Shown: positions 18,888 to 27,752 of the stretch, in pieces
Layout of the letters: each line of letters begins with the position of its first letter
Position numbering within the stretch: the first letter of the stretch is position 1
Assembly: GCF_003034965.1 (NCBI RefSeq)
Contig: NZ_PZKE01000006.1
Span: forward strand, 62,001-126,000
Length of the DNA: 64,000 nt
DNA from: Fuscovulum blasticum DSM 2131
Lineage (GTDB): Bacteria; Pseudomonadota; Alphaproteobacteria; Rhodobacterales; Rhodobacteraceae
Reading direction: 5' to 3'
Position numbers and translations under genes: made by a program
Notes under the pieces: generated by a model
The model's input: the letters and a program-made list of their open reading frames with translations, nothing else
Databases searched by the model: none
What the model was told of the DNA's origin: nothing

Positions 18888-19544
18888 ATGGCTGATGTCA
18901 GGTTCGAAGGTGCACCCTTGCTTGAAGGCTGGGTGATCGGTGCTGCCATGGGGTTGGTCGCCTTTGCGGCGTCTGTTGTCGTGGGCGAGTTCGCCCTTAT
19001 GCCGGCGGCGTTCTTCGGCGTCGTCGTGGCTGGCGCTGCCGGTGCCGTGATGGGGTTCCCGTGGTGGATCGGCGGGCCGGTTTCGCCCGCATCCTCGGCC
19101 GCCTTCGCGGCCCGTGTCGCCGCGGCCGATGAAGCGCGCGCGGCGGCCCGCGCTGCCCAGGCCCCGGTTGCGAAACTTGCGCCGGTTGCCAAGGTTGCGG
19201 CCGCGCCGGCCGAAGTGGATGCGACGCCGGCTGCGCTGATCTCGACCCCGGTCGAAACGGCAGGTGGCCCGGCCCGTCATGCCGCGCCGCTGAATGGCAA
19301 GGCCGATACCCTGCGCGACATCGAAGGTGTCGGCCCCGTGACCGAACGGTTGCTGAACCAGTTGGGCTTCTGGCATTTCGATCAGGTTGCCAACTGGACC
19401 GAGGCCGATGTGGCCTGGGTGGAATCGAACCTGCGCGGCTTCAAGGGCCGGGTGACTCGCGACAAATGGGTGGCTCAGGCGAAGATCATCGTGACCGAGG
19501 GCATGGCCAGCTTCCGCCAGCGTGCCCGCCGCAACGATTACTGA
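18888..19544 (+). CDS. Membrane-anchored helix-hairpin-helix protein, paralogue of the NuoE tail
   Basis: A 218-residue protein. Two N-terminal hydrophobic helices (about residues 11-55) anchor it; an Ala/Pro/Val-rich linker (60-130) follows; and residues about 142-208 repeat the NuoE tail: GVGPVTERLLNQLGFWHFDQ, then WTEADVAWVESNLRGFKGRV and RDKWVAQAK. At many positions the two tails are identical, so this is a tandem domain duplication. The ATG at 18888 follows GGGAGTGACGGAT. The domain family is annotated as a predicted 5' DNA nuclease, but no metal-binding acidic cluster is seen, and a structural or binding role at complex I seems more likely (inference). Confidence 0.85.
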   Translation: MADVRFEGAPLLEGWVIGAAMGLVAFAASVVVGEFALMPAAFFGVVVAGAAGAVMGFPWWIGGPVSPASSAAFAARVAAADEARAAARAAQAPVAKLAPVAKVAAAPAEVDATPAALISTPVETAGGPARHAAPLNGKADTLRDIEGVGPVTERLLNQLGFWHFDQVANWTEADVAWVESNLRGFKGRVTRDKWVAQAKIIVTEGMASFRQRARRNDY

Positions 19545-19556
19545 GGCCGCACTGGA

Positions 19557-19787
19557 ATGACTGATCTGCAGAAGCCGCGTGCGAAGATCGACCCCCGGGC
19601 CGGGCAGGCCCGGATAGTTGCTCTGGTGATTGCCGGCACGATGCTTCTGTGGATGGGCGCGCAATGGCTGGGGGGACAGATGGGCTGGCCGGCCCGCTAT
19701 GTCTTTCTCTTCGACCTTGCCGCCCTGGCCGCGTTCACCTGGGCGCTGGTCGTGACGTATCAGATCTGGCGTGGACGCCAGGGTTAA
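19557..19787 (+). CDS. Small two-helix membrane protein in the nuo operon (DUF5337-like)
   Basis: A 76-residue protein with a basic N-terminus and two predicted membrane helices (about residues 20-42 and 47-70), ending in a basic RGRQG tail. It resembles a Rhodobacteraceae family that I recall as DUF5337; I cannot verify the number. It sits twelve bases after the helix-hairpin-helix gene and twelve bases before nuoF. Position corresponds to one of the unidentified frames reported in the P. denitrificans NQO cluster. It could be an accessory subunit or assembly factor. Confidence 0.75.
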   Translation: MTDLQKPRAKIDPRAGQARIVALVIAGTMLLWMGAQWLGGQMGWPARYVFLFDLAALAAFTWALVVTYQIWRGRQG

Positions 19788-19799
19788 GGAGCCAGACGG

Positions 19800-21095
19800 A
19801 TGCTGAAGGATCAGGACCGTATCTTCACCAACCTTTACGGGATGCATGACCGCAGCCTGAAGGGCGCGATGAAGCGCGGCCATTGGGATGGCACCGCCGG
19901 GCTGATCGCGCTTGGCCGGGACAAGCTGATCGACATCGTGAAGGCCAGCGGCCTGCGTGGCCGGGGCGGGGCAGGCTTCCCCACCGGCATGAAGTGGAGC
20001 TTCATGCCCAAGGTGTCGGACGGCCGCCCGTCCTATCTGGTGATCAACGCAGACGAATCCGAACCCGGCACCTGCAAGGACCGGGAGATCATGCGCCATG
20101 ATCCCCATACGCTGATCGAGGGCGCGCTGATCGCGTCTTTCGCCATGGGGGCGAACACCTGCTATATCTACCTGCGCGGCGAATACATCCGCGAGCGCGA
20201 GGCGCTGCAGGCGGCGATCGACGAATGTTATGACGCGGGCCTTCTGGGCAAGAACGCGGCCAAGTCGGGCTTCGACTTCGACCTGTATCTGCACCACGGC
20301 GCCGGCGCCTATATCTGCGGCGAGGAAACCGCGCTGCTGGAAAGCCTGGAAGGCAAGAAGGGGATGCCGCGGATGAAGCCGCCGTTCCCCGCGGGGGCGG
20401 GCCTTTACGGCTGTCCGACCACGGTGAACAACGTCGAATCCATCGCGGTGGTGCCCACCATCCTGCGCCGGGGCGCGGAATGGTTCGCCAGCTTTGGCCG
20501 GCCCAACAACACCGGGACCAAGCTGTTCGGCATCTCGGGCCATGTGGTTCACCCCTGCGTCGTGGAAGAATCGATGTCGATCCCGCTGCGCGAGCTGCTG
20601 GAAACCCATTGCGGCGGCGTGCGCGGCGGCTGGAAGAACCTGAAGGCGGTGATTCCGGGCGGGTCTTCGGTGCCGCTGCTGACCGCGGCGCAATGCGACG
20701 ATGCGATCATGGATTTCGACTGGCTGCGCGAACAGCGGTCGGGTCTGGGCACGGCGGCGGTGATCGTGATGGACCAGTCCACCGATGTCATCAAGGCGAT
20801 CTGGCGGCTGTCCAAGTTCTACAAGCATGAAAGCTGCGGCCAGTGCACGCCCTGCCGCGAAGGCACCGGCTGGATGATGCGGGTCATGGACCGTCTGGTC
20901 CGGGGCGAGGCCGAGATCGAAGAGATCGACATGCTGATTTCGGTGACGAAACAGGTGGAAGGCCACACGATCTGCGCGCTTGGCGATGCGGCGGCCTGGC
21001 CGATCCAGGGCCTTGTGCGCGCCTTCCGCGACGAGATCGAAGACCGTATCAAGGCCCGCAAGACCGGCCGCATCAGCGCCGTGGCGGCGGAATAA
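19800..21095 (+). CDS. nuoF: NADH-quinone oxidoreductase subunit F
   Basis: The 431-residue 51-kDa-type subunit, which binds NADH and FMN and carries cluster N3. Seen: the nucleotide loop [10 protein letters not shown] (residues 54-63), the FMN-region [16 protein letters not shown] near residue 172, and the [4Fe-4S] ligands C346, C349, C352 (SCGQCTPC) and C392. An AAGGAGCC ribosome site precedes the ATG. Length and motifs are fully typical. Confidence 0.97.
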   Translation: MLKDQDRIFTNLYGMHDRSLKGAMKRGHWDGTAGLIALGRDKLIDIVKASGLRGRGGAGFPTGMKWSFMPKVSDGRPSYLVINADESEPGTCKDREIMRHDPHTLIEGALIASFAMGANTCYIYLRGEYIREREALQAAIDECYDAGLLGKNAAKSGFDFDLYLHHGAGAYICGEETALLESLEGKKGMPRMKPPFPAGAGLYGCPTTVNNVESIAVVPTILRRGAEWFASFGRPNNTGTKLFGISGHVVHPCVVEESMSIPLRELLETHCGGVRGGWKNLKAVIPGGSSVPLLTAAQCDDAIMDFDWLREQRSGLGTAAVIVMDQSTDVIKAIWRLSKFYKHESCGQCTPCREGTGWMMRVMDRLVRGEAEIEEIDMLISVTKQVEGHTICALGDAAAWPIQGLVRAFRDEIEDRIKARKTGRISAVAAE

Positions 21096-21097
21096 GC

Positions 21098-21517
21098 ATG
21101 GCCACCGCCCTCCATACCGCTGCGGGCACCGGCCCCCTGCGCTGCCGTTCGGCGGCCGCGGGGCTGATGGCCGTGGCGCTGGCGGGCTGCGTGGCACCGC
21201 AGGACGAGCTGGACCGCGTTGGCGCGGCGAAGGCGGTTCCGTTGGCGGAGGTCGTGGTCGATGGCCGCGCCTTTTCGGTTCAGGTCGAAGGGCGGGGAAC
21301 CGGGCTTCGGCTGACCGCAGACGGCGCCCGCCCGGTTGAAGGGCGGCTGGTGCGTGTGGCGGCCAGCGCGTCGCCCCTGGCAATGGACGAGGGCGCGGTT
21401 GCCAAGAAGGCGGCCCGCCAGGGTTGCGGCAAGGCCGGCGGCCGGTTCAACGAGGTGGCCATCGGCGTCTATGAACGGTCCGGAGCGGCTTGGGTCTTTG
21501 CGGGGGCCTGCGCATGA
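21098..21517 (+). CDS. Hypothetical lipoprotein in the nuo operon (after nuoF)
   Basis: A 139-residue protein with a long signal region and a lipobox L-A-G-C31 (ALAGCVAP). The mature part is about 109 residues with a probable disulfide pair (GCGKAG and the C-terminal GACA). It has no known domain that I can name. It starts two bases after the nuoF stop region and ends in an ATGA overlap with an in-frame ATG at 21514. If exported it faces the periplasm, far from the peripheral arm of complex I, so a direct subunit role is doubtful. Confidence 0.7.
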   Translation: MATALHTAAGTGPLRCRSAAAGLMAVALAGCVAPQDELDRVGAAKAVPLAEVVVDGRAFSVQVEGRGTGLRLTADGARPVEGRLVRVAASASPLAMDEGAVAKKAARQGCGKAGGRFNEVAIGVYERSGAAWVFAGACA

Positions 21518-21666
21518 TCACGCAAGGTTTCAGCATCGGCGGATCACGGCAGGGCCACGAAGGCGTGCTTTGGGCTGCGGGCCGGGGACTGACAGGATGC
21601 TTGCGTCCGGGCGCACGGGGGAAAGCCCCGGCGTCTGCGGGCAGAGCAGACTGTGGAGCGATCCCC

Positions 21667-22068
21667 ATGAAGATTTTCAAGACCCTTGCCCTGTCGCTTG
21701 TCATGGCCAGCCCGGCCTTCGCGCTGGAACCGCTGGCGACCGAGAAGTTCATCAACGACAGCCTGCGCGCCGGTCGCATCGGCGATGTCATCCGCAAGAC
21801 CTGCCCGACCATCGACGCGCGCATGTTCACCGTCTGGTCGAAGCTGGAAGAGCTGAAGCGCTATGCCCGCCAGAAGGGCTATCCCGAAGACGAGGTCCGT
21901 GCCTTTCTGAAGGATGAAACGCAGAAGGCGCGGATCAAGAAGGAAGCTGCGGCCTGGCTCAAGGCGGCCGGCGCGGTGGAAGGCAAGGCCGAGACCTATT
22001 GCAAGGTCGGCCGCGACGAGATTGCGAAGGGCAGCCTGATCGGCAGCCTGCTGAGGGACAGGTCGTGA
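21667..22068 (+). CDS. Secreted DUF5333-like protein in the nuo operon
   Basis: A 133-residue protein with a Sec signal peptide ([18 protein letters not shown], cleavage after residue 19). The mature part is helical and charged, with two cysteines (KTCPTIDAR and TYCKVG) and a C-terminal QK/KE-rich helix set. It resembles a Rhodobacteraceae family I recall as DUF5333. The ATG at 21667 has a GGAG and opens the signal peptide. A longer in-frame start at 21514 overlaps the preceding stop but would bury the signal sequence behind 51 residues, so I reject it. Function unknown. Confidence 0.75.
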   Translation: MKIFKTLALSLVMASPAFALEPLATEKFINDSLRAGRIGDVIRKTCPTIDARMFTVWSKLEELKRYARQKGYPEDEVRAFLKDETQKARIKKEAAAWLKAAGAVEGKAETYCKVGRDEIAKGSLIGSLLRDRS

Positions 22069-22153
22069 TCCGGCGTCGGGTCACGCAACAGGATGGCGGC
22101 GGGCGGCACCGGGTTGGTGCCGTGCGTCTTGTCAGGACGGGAAGGGCGTAGGC

Positions 22154-24172
22154 ATGTCGAACCTGAAGAAAATCAACATCGACGGCATCGAGATCGAGGT
22201 CGATGGCGCGATGACGATCATTCAGGCAGCCGAAGTTGCCGGGATCGAGATCCCGCGCTTCTGCTATCACGAACGGCTGACCATCGCGGGCAATTGCCGG
22301 ATGTGTCTGGTCGAGGTGGTCGGCGGCCCGCCGAAGCCCGCCGCAAGCTGCGCGATGCAGGTGCGCGACCTGCGCCCCGGCCCGAATGGCGAGGCGCCGG
22401 TCGTCAAGACCAAATCGCCCATGGTCAAGAAGGCCCGCGAGGGGGTGATGGAGTTCCTGCTCATCAACCACCCGCTGGACTGCCCGATCTGCGACCAGGG
22501 TGGCGAATGTGACCTGCAGGATCAGGCCATGGCCTATGGCGTGGACTTCAGCCGCTACCGCGAGCCGAAGCGGGCCAGCGAGAACCTGAACCTTGGCCCG
22601 CTGGTCAAGACCGAGATGACTCGCTGCATTTCCTGCACCCGCTGCGTGCGCTTCACGACCGAGGTCGCGGGCATCACCCAGATGGGCCAGACCGGACGCG
22701 GCGAAGACAGCGAGATTACCAGCTATCTGAACGTGACGCTGGATTCGAACCTTCAGGGCAACATCATCGACCTGTGCCCGGTCGGCGCGCTGACCAGCAA
22801 GCCCTATGCCTTTACCGCCCGTCCGTGGGAACTGACCAAGACCGAATCCATCGACGTGATGGATGCGCTTGGGTCGAACATCCGCGTCGATACCAAGGGC
22901 CGCGAAGTGATGCGCATCCTGCCGCGCAACCATGACGGCGTGAACGAGGAGTGGATCAGCGACAAGACCCGCTTCATCTGGGATGGTCTGCGCCGGCAGC
23001 GGCTGGACGTGCCTTACGTCCGCGACAACGGCCGCCTGCGCAAGGCAAGCTGGGCCGAGGCACTGGAACGCGCGGCCAAGGCGATGAAGGGCAAGCGGGT
23101 TGCCGGTCTGGTGGGCGATCTGGCCCCGGTCGAGGCGGCCTTCAGCCTGAAGGCGCTGGTGGAAGGTCTGGGCGGCCACGTCGAATGTCGCACCGATGGC
23201 GCGCGCCTGCCGGCGGGCAACCGTTCGGCCTATGTCGGCACCGCGAAGATCGAGGACATCGACAGCGCCCGCCGTATCCTGATCATCGGGTCGAACCCGC
23301 GGATCGAGGCGCCGGTGCTGAATGCCCGTATCCGCAAGGCCTGGACCAATGGCGCGGATGTGGCGCTGATCGGCGAGGCGGCGGACCTGACCTATGACTA
23401 TGCCCATCTGGGCAATGACCGCGCCACGCTGGCCGGGATGCTGACGCAAGACCTGGCGAACAAGGCCGGTACGCCGGGCATCGTGATCGTGGGGCAGGGC
23501 GCCCTGAACGAGGCGGATGGCGAGGCGGTTCTGGCCCATGCCATGCGCATCTGCGAACTGGGCGACTGCAAGCTGCTGGTCCTGCACACGGCCGCGTCGC
23601 GCGTGGGGGCGATGGATGTGGGCGCCGTGACCGAGGGCGGGCTGACGGCCGCCACCGACCATGCCGAGGTGATCTTCAACCTGGGCGCGGACGAGGTGGA
23701 GATCGCCGCCGGTCCCTTTGTCATCTATCAGGGCAGCCATGGCGACCGTGGCGCGGCCCGCGCCGATGTGATCCTGCCCGCGGCGGCCTATACCGAAGAG
23801 AACGGGCTGTTCGTCAACACCGAGGGCCGGCCGCAACTGGCCTTCCGTGCCGGGTTCGCCCCGGGCGAGGCCAAGGAAAACTGGGCGATCCTGCGGGCGC
23901 TGTCGGCCGAACTGGGGGCGGCGCTGCCGTGGGACAGCCTGGCGCAACTGCGCGGCGCGCTGGTCAAGGCGCATCCGCATCTGGCCGAGATCGACGAGGT
24001 GGCCGAGAACGCCTGGCAACCGCTTGAACTGCGGGCGCCCGGCAAGGCCACCTTCCGCAATGCGATCAGGGATTTCTACCTGACCAACCCGATCGCGCGG
24101 GCGTCGGCGGTGATGGCCGAGCTTTCGGCGATGGCCAAGGCGCGGGCGGCAACCCCGATGGCGGCGGAATGA
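22154..24172 (+). CDS. nuoG: NADH-quinone oxidoreductase subunit G
   Basis: The 672-residue 75-kDa-type subunit, which carries clusters N1b, N4 and N5 on the electron path from FMN to N2. The N-terminal ferredoxin domain has [17 protein letters not shown] and a later SCAMQ. The His-ligand N5 segment is [17 protein letters not shown], and the N4 ligands are CISCTRC and the later CPVGAL. A molybdopterin-oxidoreductase-like domain without cofactor follows. The length is like mitochondrial and Paracoccus forms, shorter than E. coli NuoG. Its stop overlaps the next lipoprotein by ATGA. Confidence 0.97.
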   Translation: MSNLKKINIDGIEIEVDGAMTIIQAAEVAGIEIPRFCYHERLTIAGNCRMCLVEVVGGPPKPAASCAMQVRDLRPGPNGEAPVVKTKSPMVKKAREGVMEFLLINHPLDCPICDQGGECDLQDQAMAYGVDFSRYREPKRASENLNLGPLVKTEMTRCISCTRCVRFTTEVAGITQMGQTGRGEDSEITSYLNVTLDSNLQGNIIDLCPVGALTSKPYAFTARPWELTKTESIDVMDALGSNIRVDTKGREVMRILPRNHDGVNEEWISDKTRFIWDGLRRQRLDVPYVRDNGRLRKASWAEALERAAKAMKGKRVAGLVGDLAPVEAAFSLKALVEGLGGHVECRTDGARLPAGNRSAYVGTAKIEDIDSARRILIIGSNPRIEAPVLNARIRKAWTNGADVALIGEAADLTYDYAHLGNDRATLAGMLTQDLANKAGTPGIVIVGQGALNEADGEAVLAHAMRICELGDCKLLVLHTAASRVGAMDVGAVTEGGLTAATDHAEVIFNLGADEVEIAAGPFVIYQGSHGDRGAARADVILPAAAYTEENGLFVNTEGRPQLAFRAGFAPGEAKENWAILRALSAELGAALPWDSLAQLRGALVKAHPHLAEIDEVAENAWQPLELRAPGKATFRNAIRDFYLTNPIARASAVMAELSAMAKARAATPMAAE

Positions 24173-24618
24173 GGATGTTTGGCCCCCGGACCCTGGGCTG
24201 CGGCCTTGGCCTGATCGTCGCTTCGGCGGCGCTGGCCGGCTGCGTGCCTGCGGATGGGGCGGACAAGGCCAGCGGGGCCGAACCGAAAGACGCGGCGGCC
24301 AAGGTGTCGAACGCGGAATATCTGGGCATCGAGGCGGTGCCCATGGATGAGGACATGATCAGCTTCCGCCTGACAATGACGGGTGTGAAGGACGAGGCGG
24401 AGGTCGTGGCCTATGGCCGCTGCGCCGCCGCACAATACGCGCTGACCCGGAAAGCCGGGTTCGTGCGGCATGTCCGCACCAAGGTGGACAAAGAAGGCAA
24501 GACATGGCGGGGGGATGCGGTCTATCTCATCTCGACCGCCTTGCCCGCAGGGCGCAAGGTGATCGACGCCAAGGTTCAGGTGAAAGATTGCGGCCTGCAG
24601 GGCATTCCGACGGTGTAA
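24169..24618 (+). CDS. Hypothetical lipoprotein in the nuo operon (after nuoG)
   Basis: A 149-residue protein with a lipoprotein signal (hydrophobic core, lipobox L-A-G-C25). The mature part has a polar linker and then a domain of about 100 residues with a probable Cys pair (YGRCAAAQ and KDCGLQG) and a beta-rich pattern ([18 protein letters not shown]). No family recognised. The ATG overlaps the nuoG stop by four bases, and nuoH follows ten bases later, so it is firmly part of the operon. It is the second lipoprotein in the cluster; both are about 140-150 residues with a C-terminal cysteine but are not obvious paralogues. Confidence 0.72.
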   Translation: MRMFGPRTLGCGLGLIVASAALAGCVPADGADKASGAEPKDAAAKVSNAEYLGIEAVPMDEDMISFRLTMTGVKDEAEVVAYGRCAAAQYALTRKAGFVRHVRTKVDKEGKTWRGDAVYLISTALPAGRKVIDAKVQVKDCGLQGIPTV

Positions 24619-24628
24619 GGGACGGACA

Positions 24629-25666
24629 ATGGACGGATTTCTGGATACAGGCCTCGGGACGACGCTGCTGATCGCAGCACAGAGCCTGCTGATCGTCGCT
24701 TTCGTGATGATCAGCCTCTTGTTCCTTGTCTATGGCGACCGCAAGGTCTGGGCCGCGGTGCAGATGCGCCGGGGGCCGAACGTGGTGGGGCCGTTCGGCC
24801 TGCTGCAATCGGTGGCCGACGCGCTGAAATTCGTGGTCAAGGAAATGGTGATCCCGGCGGGCGTGGACCGTCCGGTGTTCTTCCTGGCCCCGATGCTGAG
24901 CTTCGTGCTGGCCATTCTGGCCTGGGCGGTGATCCCGTTCGACAGCGGCTGGGTTCTGGCCGACATCAACGTCGCCATCCTGTTTGTCTTTGCGGTGTCG
25001 TCGCTGGAAGTCTATGGCGTGATCATGGGCGGTTGGGCGTCGAACTCGAAATACGCCTTCCTGGGGTCGCTGCGGTCGGCGGCGCAGATGATTTCCTATG
25101 AGGTCAGCCTTGGCCTGATCATCATCGGCATCATCATCTCGACCGGCAGCATGAACTTCAGCCATATCGTGGCGGCTCAGGATGGCAACTGGGGCCTGTT
25201 CAACTGGTACTGGCTGCCGCATCTGCCGATGGTGGTGCTGTTCTTCATCAGCGCGCTGGCCGAAACGAACCGCCCGCCCTTCGACCTGCCGGAAGCGGAA
25301 TCCGAACTGGTGGCGGGGTTCATGGTGGAATATTCCTCCACGCCCTACCTGCTGTTCATGGCCGGCGAATACATTGCCATCTTCCTGATGTGCGCACTGA
25401 TTTCGCTGCTGTTCTTCGGCGGCTGGCTGTCGCCCATCCCTGGCATCGCCGATGGCTGGTGGTGGATGGTGGCGAAGATGTGGTTCTTCTTCTTCCTCTT
25501 CGCCATGGTGAAGGCCATCGTGCCGCGCTACCGCTATGACCAGCTCATGCGGATCGGCTGGAAGGTGTTCCTGCCGCTGTCGCTGGGCTGGGTCGTGCTG
25601 GTGGCCTTCCTGGCCAAGTTCGAAATCCTGGGCACCTTCTGGGCCCGCTGGACCCTGGGGGGCTGA
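24629..25666 (+). CDS. nuoH: NADH-quinone oxidoreductase subunit H
   Basis: The 345-residue, eight-helix membrane subunit that forms the heel of complex I and part of the quinone chamber. Seen: ERK/DRK-type [21 protein letters not shown] near residue 33, and the conserved [20 protein letters not shown] near residues 210-230, which contains key acidic residues. Family length matches. nuoI follows after four bases. Confidence 0.97.
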   Translation: MDGFLDTGLGTTLLIAAQSLLIVAFVMISLLFLVYGDRKVWAAVQMRRGPNVVGPFGLLQSVADALKFVVKEMVIPAGVDRPVFFLAPMLSFVLAILAWAVIPFDSGWVLADINVAILFVFAVSSLEVYGVIMGGWASNSKYAFLGSLRSAAQMISYEVSLGLIIIGIIISTGSMNFSHIVAAQDGNWGLFNWYWLPHLPMVVLFFISALAETNRPPFDLPEAESELVAGFMVEYSSTPYLLFMAGEYIAIFLMCALISLLFFGGWLSPIPGIADGWWWMVAKMWFFFFLFAMVKAIVPRYRYDQLMRIGWKVFLPLSLGWVVLVAFLAKFEILGTFWARWTLGG

Positions 25667-25670
25667 TCCA

Positions 25671-26165
25671 ATGGCCAACATCGACTGGAACCGCGCCACC
25701 CGCTACTTCCTGATGACGGATTTCATCAAGGGCTTTGCCCTGGGGATGAAATACTTCTTCGCGCCGAAGACCACGCTGAACTATCCGCATGAAAAGGGGC
25801 CGCTGTCGCCCCGGTTCCGCGGGGAACACGCGCTGCGCCGCTATCCCAACGGCGAGGAACGCTGCATCGCCTGCAAGCTGTGCGAGGCGGTCTGCCCGGC
25901 GCAGGCCATCACCATCGACGCCGAACCGCGCGAGGACGGCAGCCGCCGCACCACGCGCTATGACATCGACATGACCAAGTGCATCTACTGCGGCTTCTGT
26001 CAGGAAGCCTGCCCGGTGGACGCCATCGTCGAAGGCCCGAACTTCGAGTTTTCGACCGAGACCCGCGAAGAGCTGTTCTACACCAAGGAAAAGCTGCTGG
26101 AGAACGGCGCCCGCTGGGAAGCCGAGATCGCCCGCAACCTTGAACTGGATGCGCCCTACCGATGA
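25671..26165 (+). CDS. nuoI: NADH-quinone oxidoreductase subunit I
   Basis: The 164-residue TYKY-type ferredoxin subunit with clusters N6a and N6b. Two full motifs are present: C65-IA-C68-KL-C71-EAV-C75-P and C104-IY-C107-GF-C110-QEA-C114-P. The ATG at 25671 gives the standard N-terminal amphipathic helix and a GGCTGATCCA spacing from the nuoH stop. The stop overlaps the next gene by four bases (ATGA). Confidence 0.97.
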   Translation: MANIDWNRATRYFLMTDFIKGFALGMKYFFAPKTTLNYPHEKGPLSPRFRGEHALRRYPNGEERCIACKLCEAVCPAQAITIDAEPREDGSRRTTRYDIDMTKCIYCGFCQEACPVDAIVEGPNFEFSTETREELFYTKEKLLENGARWEAEIARNLELDAPYR

Positions 26166-26572
26166 CCGACGCCTATACCAGAATGTTCCAGCAGATGATG
26201 GAAAGCGGGCAGGAAATGCTGCGCGCCTTCAATCCTGCGCTTGAGAACATGAACGTCAGCGGTCTGGACAAGATGTTTCCCACCATGTCGAAGGACATGC
26301 TGGAAATGTGGTTCGGCAAGACCTTCAACCGCGAAGGGCTGGATGCCAAGACCCGGCTTCTGGTCACGCTGGCGGCGCTGACGGTTCTGGGCGCGCAGGG
26401 CGAGCCGCAGATCCGCATGACGGTGCGCCACGCGCTGGAAGCGGGGGCGACGGAACGCGAGATCGCGGAAGTGATCTGGCAGATGAGCATGTTCGGCGGC
26501 CTGCCCGCCATGCAGAAGGCGCTGGAGACCGCCCAATCGGTCTTTGCCGAAAAGAAGGAAGGAACGTCATGA
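26162..26572 (+). CDS. Carboxymuconolactone-decarboxylase-like protein without cysteines, inside the nuo operon
   Basis: A 136-residue helical protein. The second half matches the CMD/AhpD-like fold ([15 protein letters not shown], then [19 protein letters not shown] and [11 protein letters not shown]). AhpD-type peroxidases use a CxxC pair; this protein has no cysteine at all, so it is closer to the CMD-like proteins of unknown function. The N-terminal 50 residues are Met-rich ([12 protein letters not shown] and later [14 protein letters not shown]). It has ATGA overlaps with both nuoI and nuoJ, so it is expressed in lockstep with the membrane arm. Role unknown. Confidence 0.82.
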   Translation: MTDAYTRMFQQMMESGQEMLRAFNPALENMNVSGLDKMFPTMSKDMLEMWFGKTFNREGLDAKTRLLVTLAALTVLGAQGEPQIRMTVRHALEAGATEREIAEVIWQMSMFGGLPAMQKALETAQSVFAEKKEGTS

Positions 26573-27177
26573 GCGTTGCCGATATCGCATTCTACGCCTT
26601 TGCCGTGGTGACGGTGGTGGCGGGGCTGATGCTGACCATCAGCCGCAACCCGGTGCATTCGGTGCTGTGGATGATCCTGTCCTTCCTGGGCGCCGCCGGT
26701 CTGATGGTGCTGATGGGGGCCGAATTCGTCGCCATGCTGGTGATGATCGTCTATGTCGGCGCGGTCGCGGTGCTGTTCCTGTTCGTGGTGATGATGCTGG
26801 ACGTGGACTTTGCCGCGCTGAAGGGCGAGATCAGCCGCGCCATGCCGCTTGCATTGCTGATCGGTGTGGTGCTGATCATCCAGATCAGCCTTGGCATCGG
26901 CGCCTGGGTCGAGGCGGACGGGGCCCTTGGCCTGCGCGATGCGCCGGCGCCGCATGGCGTGGACAATGCCCGCGCGCTGGGGCTGATCCTTTATGACAAA
27001 TACGGCTTCCTGTTCCAGATCGCCGGGCTGATCCTGCTGGTTGCCATGATCGGGGCGATCCTGCTGACGCTGCGCCACCGCAAGGACATCAAGCGGCAGA
27101 ACGTGCTGCAACAGATGTGGCGCGACCCGGCCAAGGCGATGGAACTGAAGGACGTGAAGCCGGGGCAGGGGCTGTAA
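26569..27177 (+). CDS. nuoJ: NADH-quinone oxidoreductase subunit J
   Basis: The 202-residue, five-helix membrane subunit with the mobile third helix. Seen: the NPVHSVL motif near residue 27 and the conserved [28 protein letters not shown] helix region. Length is standard. It starts in the stop of the preceding gene. The 85-base gap that follows is the longest one within the membrane-arm genes and contains a small GGGCC-GACC-GGCCC hairpin (27208-27221). Confidence 0.96.
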   Translation: MSVADIAFYAFAVVTVVAGLMLTISRNPVHSVLWMILSFLGAAGLMVLMGAEFVAMLVMIVYVGAVAVLFLFVVMMLDVDFAALKGEISRAMPLALLIGVVLIIQISLGIGAWVEADGALGLRDAPAPHGVDNARALGLILYDKYGFLFQIAGLILLVAMIGAILLTLRHRKDIKRQNVLQQMWRDPAKAMELKDVKPGQGL

Positions 27178-27262
27178 GCCCACGCCGCAAGGCTGCCGCA
27201 ACGGTTCGGGCCGACCGGCCCAGAGGAACGACAACGGGCAAAAGACCCGGAGGGAACGAGAG

Positions 27263-27568
27263 ATGGTGGGACTTGAACATTACCTGACAGTCGCCGCGGC
27301 GCTGTTCGTGATCGGGATCTTCGGGATCTTCCTGAACCGGAAGAACGTGATCGTCATCCTGATGTCGATCGAACTGATGCTGCTGTCGGTCAACCTGAAC
27401 CTCGTCGCCTTCTCGGTGCATCTGGGCGATATGGTGGGGCAGGTCTTCACCCTGTTCGTGCTGACGGTCGCCGCGGCCGAGGCCGCCATCGGCCTGGCCA
27501 TCCTTGTCGTGTTCAACCGCAACCGCGGGACGATCGACGTGGAAGACGTGAACGTGATGAAGGGTTGA
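27263..27568 (+). CDS. nuoK: NADH-quinone oxidoreductase subunit K
   Basis: The 101-residue, three-helix subunit homologous to MrpC/ND4L. Seen: GLEHYL at the N-terminus, [22 protein letters not shown] with the conserved Glu, and [17 protein letters not shown] with the second Glu, both part of the proton path. GGAGGGAACGAGAG precedes the ATG. Confidence 0.97.
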   Translation: MVGLEHYLTVAAALFVIGIFGIFLNRKNVIVILMSIELMLLSVNLNLVAFSVHLGDMVGQVFTLFVLTVAAAEAAIGLAILVVFNRNRGTIDVEDVNVMKG

Positions 27569-27572
27569 GGGC

Positions 27573-27752
27573 ATGGTCGCAAGGGTAGGGGACCGCAACG
27601 CCTTCGGGCTGCGGGTCACGGCGGTGCAGGGCCGGATGGTCGATCTCGAATGCGAGACCTGCGGCGAGCGTGGCACGGTTGCGGCACAGGAATTCCAATC
27701 GACGCGCTGCGGGTCCGACCGCTGCGCCTCCAGTCAAGGCAGGGCTGAGTAA
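27573..27752 (+). CDS. 59-residue four-cysteine protein between nuoK and nuoL
   Basis: A short frame of 59 residues. It contains C27-x2-C30 (CETC) and C46-x4-C51 (CGSDRC) separated by a 15-residue segment, which looks like a small zinc ribbon or metal-binding knuckle. The N-terminal part is basic and the rest polar, so it should be soluble. The ATG lies four bases after the nuoK stop and its TAA overlaps the nuoL ATG (TAATG), so it is translationally coupled to nuoL. I know no characterised homologue; metal binding is inferred only from the cysteine pattern. Confidence 0.65.
   Translation: MVARVGDRNAFGLRVTAVQGRMVDLECETCGERGTVAAQEFQSTRCGSDRCASSQGRAE

Noticed and set aside
18741-21383. 880-codon antisense frame across nuoE to nuoF, and similar long antisense frames across nuoG, nuoL, nuoM and moaA
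   Set aside because: All mirror well-identified genes and have shadow composition (Gln, His, Arg, Gly). None shows a motif or a plausible ribosome site.
21514-21666. Upstream in-frame start for the secreted DUF5333-like protein, overlapping the lipoprotein stop
   Set aside because: It would put 51 Gly/Arg-rich residues ahead of a clear signal peptide. The ATG at 21667 with GGAG is better, although the ATGA overlap kept me in doubt.
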